A stretch of 39,038 bases of DNA from JAGNLA01 sp964472265. Its GTDB lineage: Bacteria > Caldisericota > Caldisericia > JAAYUI01. The stretch is taken from NCBI GenBank assembly GCA_964472265.1, contig CAYYJO010000007.1, forward strand, positions 1 through 39,038, in the 5' to 3' direction. Positions within the stretch are counted from its first letter, which is position 1; the number at the start of each line of letters is the position of its first letter. Both the position numbers and the translations under genes were made by a program. Shown in pieces: positions 1-6,700 of the stretch. A model generated the notes under the pieces. That model did no database searches and was not told where the DNA came from. It saw nothing but the letters and a program-made list of their open reading frames with translations.

Positions 1-1
1 T

Positions 2-94
2 CAAAAAATGGCGGTCTTCAGAAGGGTGAGGGATGAGATCGGGCAGATGGTTTTGAATCTCCCGAAACTGTTGGCAGGCAATGAGAAAAATTAA
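2..94 (+). CDS. C-terminal end of ArsC/low-molecular-weight tyrosine phosphatase-like protein (partial)
   Basis: The reading frame is open from the window edge to a TAA at 92-94 and encodes about 30 residues, with AVFRRVRDEIGQ followed by a leucine-rich helix. This resembles the last helix of thioredoxin-type arsenate reductases and low-molecular-weight protein tyrosine phosphatases (F-R-x-V-R-D-E-I). The catalytic loop lies outside the window, so activity cannot be judged. It is separated from the next gene by a strong promoter and is probably the end of another transcription unit. Confidence 0.45.
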   Translation, partial: QKMAVFRRVRDEIGQMVLNLPKLLAGNEKN

Positions 95-128
95 GGGGAT
101 GAACCGTCGGGGTGACTTCGGTTTGTTC

Positions 129-156
129 TTGACTTCCACCCTCATGAATGGATAAT
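129..156 (+). promoter_or_regulatory. Sigma70-type promoter of the lipoate-pathway operon
   Basis: TTGACT (129-134), a 16 bp spacer, then GATAAT (151-156). Only 7 nt separate the -10 box from the ATG at 164, so the transcript should start at or next to the start codon. No Shine-Dalgarno sequence precedes the ATG. Confidence 0.7.
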
Positions 157-163
157 TTTTCTC

Positions 164-1198
164 ATGGAACAATTGATGGAAAGTCCTGATTATGTGAGAC
201 TCAGCCAGGCTGCGGCGATGACCCTTGATTACGTCGACGGCAGCTTTTACAGAGACGCAAAGCTTCATTGTATCAACATCCTTTTGACCTATGCTCAGGG
301 ATGTTCGGCAAATTGCGCATATTGCGGACTTTCAAAGGTTCGCCCGGGCGAATACGAGAAAAAATCGTTTATAAGGGTTAGCTGGCCAATCCATCCAATA
401 GACGATATAGCCGAAAGAATCAGTAAACGTGAAGATGTCGTCAAACGAATCTGCATCTCGATGATAACCCAGAGAAAGTCCGCCCCGGACGCAATCGAAG
501 TTGCCAAAAGGCTGAGACTGAAAACAAACGTCCCAATCTCTAGCCTGATTTCACCTACAATCATGGTTGACTCCGACCTTCAGGGTCTCAAGGATGCAGG
601 CGTTGACAAAGTTGGTATTGCCATTGATGCTGCAACTGACGAATTGTTTGATGAACACAGGGGAATCGGCGCCAATGGCCCGCACAAGTGGGACAGGTAC
701 TGGAGTTTCTTTGATACAGCCCTGAAAGTGTTTGGAAAAGGCAATGTCGGCAGCCATTTCGTGGTTGGTCTTGGCGAGACCGAAAAGCAGATGATTGAAG
801 CTATACAAAAAATAAAAGACATGGGTGGAGATACTCATCTTTTCTCATTTTTCCCGGAAGCCAATTCAAGACTTGCCAACCATCCGAGACCAACCGTGCC
901 TCATTACCGCAGGGTTCAGCTGGCAAGATACATGATCGATAATGAATTAACGCACATCAATAAAATGAAATTCAATGACAAGAGTCAGATTATTGACTTT
1001 GGAGCCGATACTGAACCTGTAATAAAGCTTGGCAGACCGTTCATGACCTCAGGTTGTGTTGGGGAAGATGGCGAAGTGGCCTGCAACAGGCCGTTTGCAA
1101 ACGAACGTCCTTCAGAAGAATTCAGGAATTTCCCAATTTTCCCGACCGCCGAAGAGATTACAAAGGTGAGTCAGGAAATAAACGATTATAGCCAGTGA
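164..1198 (+). CDS. Radical SAM protein, LipS1/LipS2-type (biotin synthase-like) lipoyl synthase candidate
   Basis: 344 residues. The radical SAM cluster motif is GCSANCAYCGL (C47, C51, C54), preceded by a segment (FYRDAKLHCINILLTY) that I associate with the biotin-synthase-related COG2516 group containing the LipS lipoyl synthases. Further cysteines near the C-terminus, in TSGCVGEDGEVACNRPF, could ligate an auxiliary Fe-S cluster, as expected for an enzyme that sacrifices a cluster for sulfur insertion. In the LipS pathway two such proteins insert the C6 and C8 sulfurs into octanoyl-protein; only one is present here, so its partner would be elsewhere. The gene ends in a 4-nt GTGA overlap with the flavoprotein gene. 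Radical SAM membership is certain; the lipoyl role rests on family resemblance and on the lipoate ligase two genes downstream. Confidence 0.75.
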   Translation: MEQLMESPDYVRLSQAAAMTLDYVDGSFYRDAKLHCINILLTYAQGCSANCAYCGLSKVRPGEYEKKSFIRVSWPIHPIDDIAERISKREDVVKRICISMITQRKSAPDAIEVAKRLRLKTNVPISSLISPTIMVDSDLQGLKDAGVDKVGIAIDAATDELFDEHRGIGANGPHKWDRYWSFFDTALKVFGKGNVGSHFVVGLGETEKQMIEAIQKIKDMGGDTHLFSFFPEANSRLANHPRPTVPHYRRVQLARYMIDNELTHINKMKFNDKSQIIDFGADTEPVIKLGRPFMTSGCVGEDGEVACNRPFANERPSEEFRNFPIFPTAEEITKVSQEINDYSQ

Positions 1199-2157
1199 AC
1201 GAAAAATTTGATGTTATAATAATAGGTGCGGGGCCGGCAGGATTGACCCTTGCAAATTCGCTGGATTCATCGCTGAAGGTTTTGCTAATCGACAAAAAGC
1301 AAGAACCACACAAACTAATTGCCTGTGCAGAATGGGTTCCGCCAAACATGCCGGTTGAATCCGTTAATGATACAAATGCCATGGACACTTGGTATGGTGA
1401 TGATTATATCTCAAAGGATTATTCTGGAAAAATCATTGACCGTGAGTCCTGGCAAAGAACAATGCTCGAAAATCTCTCACATACGCAGGTTCTTTTGGGC
1501 GAGCCAGTTGAGCGTATTGAAGGAAATACTGTCAAGACAAGCAAAAGTTTTTATAAAGCCTCAATAGTTGTCGGCGCAGACGGGCCTTTGTCGGTTGTGA
1601 GAAAATCGTTTGGGCTGCCTGTTTCGCCAGCGATGCCGGCTGTAAATGTTAGAATGAGACTCATAAAGCCTCTTGACCGCACGCTCATTCATTTCATGCC
1701 TGAGATTGAGAAAGGCTACGGTTGGCTTTTTCCGAAAGGCGAGTTTGCAAACGTAGGTGTGGGCGCAACTTCAAAATTGTCTGACGCACTAGGTTTTTAC
1801 GTTAATTTCCTGATTGAAAAAAATCTGGTCAGCAAAGGAATCATTCAAAAAACTGCTGGTTTGATTCCACTTTTTGGATTTAGTCCAATTGCTTCGGAAA
1901 ACGCTGTTCTAATCGGTGATGCTGCCGGTTTGACCGACCCTTTGACAGGTGCAGGCATTTTCCAGGCCTGGGATAGCGCAAAAATTCTTGCAGAGACGAT
2001 AAACGCTGGCAAGCCAATGTCAGATTACCATAAAAAAATTAAAATAGCCTATGGCTCATTCCTGGCACGGAGAATGGCTAAACGTAAAATATTGGAAGAT
2101 AACTGGGGTAATCTCAAGAAAGCTGTCGAGGAATCATGGGTTTCATTTGGCAGATGA
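1195..2157 (+). CDS. FAD-dependent oxidoreductase, geranylgeranyl reductase family (LipT-like)
   Basis: 320 residues. The N-terminus carries the Rossmann motif IIIGAGPAGLTLA, the middle VVGADGPLSVVRK (second FAD/NAD motif) and the C-terminal half LIGDAAGLTDPLTGAGIF, the GD motif contacting FAD ribose. This order is typical of geranylgeranyl-reductase/FixC-type flavoproteins. No membrane segment is visible, so it should be cytosolic. The GTG start overlaps the upstream stop (GTGA) and the 3' end overlaps the next gene (ATGA), so all three are probably co-translated. Related flavoproteins called LipT accompany lipS genes and are thought to feed electrons to them; that role fits here. A lipid-reducing function is the alternative, but no isoprenoid genes are nearby. 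Confidence 0.75.
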   Translation: MNEKFDVIIIGAGPAGLTLANSLDSSLKVLLIDKKQEPHKLIACAEWVPPNMPVESVNDTNAMDTWYGDDYISKDYSGKIIDRESWQRTMLENLSHTQVLLGEPVERIEGNTVKTSKSFYKASIVVGADGPLSVVRKSFGLPVSPAMPAVNVRMRLIKPLDRTLIHFMPEIEKGYGWLFPKGEFANVGVGATSKLSDALGFYVNFLIEKNLVSKGIIQKTAGLIPLFGFSPIASENAVLIGDAAGLTDPLTGAGIFQAWDSAKILAETINAGKPMSDYHKKIKIAYGSFLARRMAKRKILEDNWGNLKKAVEESWVSFGR

Positions 2158-3695
2158 GCGAGCACCCTGTTTTCAGGGAAATTGACACAGGCGTAAAACC
2201 AGTCGACTGGAACATGGCTTCTGACGACGTTTTTCTTAAGGAGCAGGCCAGAAACCCTCTGCCGACGCTTCGCTTTTTATCATTTGAACGTTGTGCGCTT
2301 GTGGGCTACTTCCAATCGGTTACGCAGGAAATAAGAGTTGATTATTGCAACGAGAAAGGAATTAAGATTAATAGACGTATAACCGGTGGTGGTTCGATTT
2401 ACTTTGATCCATCACAGGTTGGTTGGGAAATAATTGCACCAATCTCACTTTTTGGGGCATCACCCGAGAAGTTCTATGAAATTTTCGGCACCTCTGTTTC
2501 AATCGGTCTCGAAAAGCTTGGAATAAAGGCAGTTTTCAAACGTAGAAATGATATTGAAGTTGGAGGCAAAAAGATTTCTGGCATGGGTGGCGTAACACAC
2601 GGCGACGCCTTCCTTTTTCAGGGAACTCTGCTCGTTGAGGACAGAATCGAGGAGATGCTTTACTCACTTAGGGTTCCAATTGAGAAGCTGAAGCCAAAAG
2701 AGATCGATTCAGTCAGGGAAAGAGTGACATGCATACAGCATGAAATTGGCAGAATCCCTTCAAGGAATGAGCTGAAAGATGCGATAAGATCAGGATTTTC
2801 TGAGGCGCTCGGAATTGTGACAAAACCTGGTGAGATGACCCAGGATGAAATTACATCGATAAATTCGTCGCTTACTTACTTCGACTCAAAAGAATGGATT
2901 GACAGGATCACACTTCCTGAGGAAACTCAAGGACTTTTGACCGGAGCATATCGCTCAAATATTGGAACAATAAAAGTTAACATGCTTGTAAACTCATCAC
3001 AGAAAATGGTTCGCTCGACACACCTGACCGGTGATTTTTTCCTCGAATCCGACACGGTTTTAAATGATTTGGAGCGACTTCTGCGAAACATACGCTTTGA
3101 CGAGGATAAAATCATTAAGACTGTAGATGATTTTTTTAGCAAAATTCCGCACATTGACCCCGAGGATTTTAAAGAAGCTTTTCGTGAAGTTTTTAAAAAG
3201 TGGTCATGGGTTAAGCAAGGTTTTACGCCTCTAGAAGCAAACTCGCTTTTTGCTGTTAATTTCACTCCTGGAGAAAAGTTGGATCCAAAGGTTTTCCTGT
3301 TTCCATATTGTGCAAAAAAACCTGGCTGTAACTACCGCCATGATCCTGATTGCCCTGGCTGCTCGCTTTGTGAAGTGGGTGATGGTTATGAAATGGCGAG
3401 AAATGCTGGCCTGATTCCTGTTACGATAATAAACTTTGAAGATTTGCTTGTAAAATTCGACTGGATGAAGTCAAAAGGAATAAACGCATACATCGGCAGC
3501 TGTTGTGAGCCTTTCTACGTCAAACACCAGGATGAGTTCATTGAAAGCGGTTTAAAGGGATTGCTCATCGATGTCCACGATTCAACATGCTACGACCTTG
3601 GAAAAGCCCATGAGGCCTACGCCGGAACCTTCGAAAACCAGACCAGTCTCGACATGGATTTGATAAAAAAAGTTTTGAAATCGCTTCAGCCCTGA
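2154..3695 (+). CDS. Lipoate-protein ligase (LplA/LplB-type) fused to a C-terminal DUF116 cysteine-rich domain
   Basis: 513 residues from the ATG at 2154, chosen because it forms an ATGA overlap with the upstream stop; an in-frame ATG at 2136 adds six residues. Residues about 5-240 are a BPL/LplA catalytic domain with RRITGGGSIYFDP (lipoyl-AMP loop) and NDIEVGGKKISGMGG, whose lysine is the conserved substrate-binding residue. Residues about 255-345 match the lipoate-ligase accessory domain (SNIGTIKVNMLV, THLTGDFFLE). From about 370 to the end lies a DUF116 domain with at least eight cysteines: five in FPYCAKKPGCNYRHDPDC plus PGCSLC, then GSCC and DSTC, which suggests an Fe-S or zinc site. The enzyme would activate lipoate or octanoate and attach it to carrier proteins. 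The role of DUF116 is unknown; co-encoded radical SAM and flavin proteins suggest redox or sulfur handling. Confidence 0.8.
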   Translation: MSEHPVFREIDTGVKPVDWNMASDDVFLKEQARNPLPTLRFLSFERCALVGYFQSVTQEIRVDYCNEKGIKINRRITGGGSIYFDPSQVGWEIIAPISLFGASPEKFYEIFGTSVSIGLEKLGIKAVFKRRNDIEVGGKKISGMGGVTHGDAFLFQGTLLVEDRIEEMLYSLRVPIEKLKPKEIDSVRERVTCIQHEIGRIPSRNELKDAIRSGFSEALGIVTKPGEMTQDEITSINSSLTYFDSKEWIDRITLPEETQGLLTGAYRSNIGTIKVNMLVNSSQKMVRSTHLTGDFFLESDTVLNDLERLLRNIRFDEDKIIKTVDDFFSKIPHIDPEDFKEAFREVFKKWSWVKQGFTPLEANSLFAVNFTPGEKLDPKVFLFPYCAKKPGCNYRHDPDCPGCSLCEVGDGYEMARNAGLIPVTIINFEDLLVKFDWMKSKGINAYIGSCCEPFYVKHQDEFIESGLKGLLIDVHDSTCYDLGKAHEAYAGTFENQTSLDMDLIKKVLKSLQP

Positions 3696-3696
3696 T

Positions 3697-3725
3697 TTGC
3701 TTCATTTTCAAAAATCCTGTATCAT
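3697..3725 (+). promoter_or_regulatory. Promoter of the restriction-modification gene
   Basis: TTGCTT (3697-3702), 17 bp, TATCAT (3720-3725). It overlaps the very end of the upstream operon. A roughly 23-nt leader follows with GGAGG at 3747-3751, so this message has a normal Shine-Dalgarno sequence, unlike many others here. Confidence 0.6.
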
Positions 3726-3755
3726 AAATCAAGTTTTGTTGATTGCGGAGGAGCG

Positions 3756-6700
3756 ATGCCGGTAGAAGAGTATATCAAATCGATAAACGCGAACGTAAGC
3801 CACGGTGATTACACTGAAATGACCCACAGAAAAGCATTCGGTGATCTGCTTGACGGAATGCTGGGTGAGGCAAAGGCGTTTGAGGAAACCGGCAATAAAA
3901 ATGGCAACAAACCTGATTACATTGTCGAAAAAGAGAAAACACCGCTTGGATTTATTGAAACAAAGGATTTGAAGGTCGATCTGGACAAGGTTGAGAAAGA
4001 CGATCAGCTCAGACGTTACTTTGAAGCCATCGGCAATGTGATTTTGACCAACTATCTGGAGTTTCGCTGGTATGTAAAACAGGAGAACCCCAAAAATAAC
4101 GATAAGAGCAGACTTGTTCCGATTCAAACGATCGCTATTGCCAAGTTTGATGGCAACAAGATAAAATTGCTGCCTGATGGTGAAGCAAATCTGGCTCAGC
4201 TTCTAAAATCCTTTGTACAGGCAAAAGTCTCTACAGTGAGTGATCCAAAAGACCTGGCTTCGAGGTTGTCATCGATTGCTATTTTAATCAGAAATTCCAT
4301 TTCAGAGGTTTTTCAAAGTGATGAAATGGTCGAAGAAAGGCAGTTGCTCGATAGCCAGCTTAACGCTTTCAAGGAAAATCTGATAAGCGATCTCGAACCG
4401 GTTCAGTTTGCAGACATGTATGCCCAAACAATCTGTTATGGGCTTTTCTCTGCAAAAATTGCAATCAATGGTAAAGAATTGTCCTGGGAGTCGGCTTCCA
4501 ACAAACTCCCAAGCACAAATCCTTTTCTGAAACGTATTTTTAATGAGTTTACCCAGGAGTTGCCTGAATCCGTCAAAAAACATGTCGGTCTGGTGATCAA
4601 TCTGCTCAACCACACCGATCTCGAGTCTGTCCTGTCAGGTTTTGGCAAAGGTTCCGCCAAAGACCCGATTTTCCATTTCTATGAAACCTTCCTTTCCGAG
4701 TACAACCCAAAAGAGAAGGAGCACAGAGGTGTATATTACACTCCTGAACCTGTGGTGTCCTACATTGTCAGGTCGGTTGACATCATCTTGAAAGAAAAGT
4801 TTGGAATGAAAAAAGGTCTTGCAGACTCAGACAAAATCACGCTTCCTGATGGCAATCAGTCTCACAAGCTTATCATACTTGACCCAGCTACAGGCACCGG
4901 CACTTTCCTTTACAGTGTGCTTGGCAAAATCTTTGACAACCTCGGATATGGAAGGCTTGGCAAGCTGACGAAAAGCGATGCCGAGGCAATTGACAAGGAA
5001 ATCCTCTCGCGCATCTACGGTTTCGAGTTGATGATGGCGCCATACACTATCGCCCACATGAAGCTTGGGCTCCTTCTTCAGGAGAAAGGCTATGAAGGTT
5101 CAAGCAGATTGAACATTTACCTGACAAACACACTCGACAGGCATCATGAAAAAATCGACAAACTGCCTGGCGGTGGTTTTGAAAGGGTTATTGCCATTGA
5201 ATCCGTTGAGGCAAGCAAGGCAAAGACGAGTCTTCCTATCATGGTTGTGATAGGCAATCCGCCGTATTCGGGCCATTCGGCCAACAAAATTCCGTGGATG
5301 GACAGGCTCATGCGTGGTCAGGACGACACTCTGTCAGATTACCACGAGACAACAGAGAACACGTCAAACTATTTCAAGGTTGACGGTCAGGATTTGGGTG
5401 AGAGGAATCCCAAATGGCTCAACGATGATTACGTGAAGTTCATTCGCTGGGGGCAGTGGAGAATTGAGAAAACAGGCGCAGGCGTGCTTGCTTTCATCAC
5501 CAACCACGGCTATCTGGACAATCCGACATTTCGGGGCATGAGACAGAGCCTGCTTGAAACATTTGATGAAATCTATGTCCTTGATCTCCACGGCAACGCA
5601 AAGAAGAAGGAAGCCTGTCTTGATGGGTCAAAGGATGAGAATGTGTTTGACATCCAGCAGGGTGTGTCGATAGGGTTGTTTGTTAAGCTGCCAAGGAATG
5701 ATAACCCCCCTACATCTTTTGCCTCCCTTGATAAGGGAGGTGCCCGAAGGGCGGAGGGTTCTGAAAACGATGAAAGCAAAGAACCCCCCTACCCCCCTTC
5801 ACAAGGGGGGCAAAGCAAAGAGGAGTTAAGGATAAGAGCAAAACAATACGGTTTTGTCTGGGACGAAGGTTTTCTGCCATACAATCCAAATTTGATGGAA
5901 AATGCTAAACAACTCAGGAAAAACATGACTCCGGCTGAGCGAAAGCTTTGGTACGAGTTTTTGAAAAACAATGAGCTTAAGTTTCTCCGTCAGCACCCGA
6001 TAGACAATTTCATTGTGGATTTTTATTGTTCAAACCTGAGATTAGTGATTGAAGTTGACGGCGACAGTCATGATGAATCTGATGCAATTAAAGCTGATAA
6101 ACAAAGAGATGATGTGCTCAGAGATATATACGCACTACATGTGATACGCATTTCAAACAACGATGTAATGAAGAATTTTGAAGGCGTTTGTCAGATGTTG
6201 GATGAGAAAATAAAGAACCTCCCTACATCTTTTGCCTCCCTTGATAACAAAGGTGCCAGCCAAATTAACTCTTTTGCCTCCCTTATGAAGGGAGGTGCCC
6301 GAAGGGCGGAGGGTTCTGAAAACAATGGCTTTGACGAAAAGAACCCCCCTACCCCCCTTCACAAGGGGGGCAAAAATGAAGAGATTCACAAGGGGGGCAA
6401 CGAACAAGATCCTTTTGCCTCCCTTGATAAGGGAGGTGCCCGAAGGGCGGAGGGTGCAGTCTTCCATGCTGACCTCTTCGGCCTGCGTGAAGTTTATGAA
6501 GACAAGAATCTGACAGGTGGAAAGTACGCCTGGCTGCAAGAAAACGACATCAGAAAGACAGAATGGAAACAGGTGAATCCTGCAAAGCCTTTCTATATGT
6601 TCATCCCTTCAAGCATGGATGAAAATGACGATTATAAAAGCTGGCCATCAATGATTGACCTCATGCCTGTCAATTCAGTTGGCATTGTCACTGCAAGGGA

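Larger units (their letters stand above)
5701..6456 (+). mobile_element. In-frame insertion: palindromic repeats flanking a complete DUF559 endonuclease domain
   Basis: This block interrupts the R-M protein between FVKLPRND and VFHADLFG. Residues 707-819 form a whole DUF559 protein: FLPYNPNLMENAKQLRKNMT is the usual beginning of free-standing DUF559 genes, followed by the Vsr-like PD-(D/E)xK core with D755 (FIVDFYC) and E766-x-D768 (IEVDGDSH), and VIRISNNDV near the end. It has neither its own start codon context nor a stop; it is translated as part of the host. Repeat tracts flank it on both sides. DUF559 genes are, in my recollection, often found beside such CCCTT/AAGGG palindromes in other bacteria, so I infer that repeats and nuclease moved together. 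Confidence 0.75.

Noticed and set aside
551..838. Minus-strand ORFs opposite the radical SAM gene and similar antisense ORFs throughout
   Set aside because: They lack domains, ribosome binding sites and promoters, and overlap strongly supported genes.
5701..6456. The insertion in the R-M gene as an intein
   Set aside because: There is no N-terminal Cys/Ser splicing block and no terminal His-Asn followed by Cys/Ser/Thr at the boundaries. The ends are repeats, and DUF559 is not a known intein nuclease.
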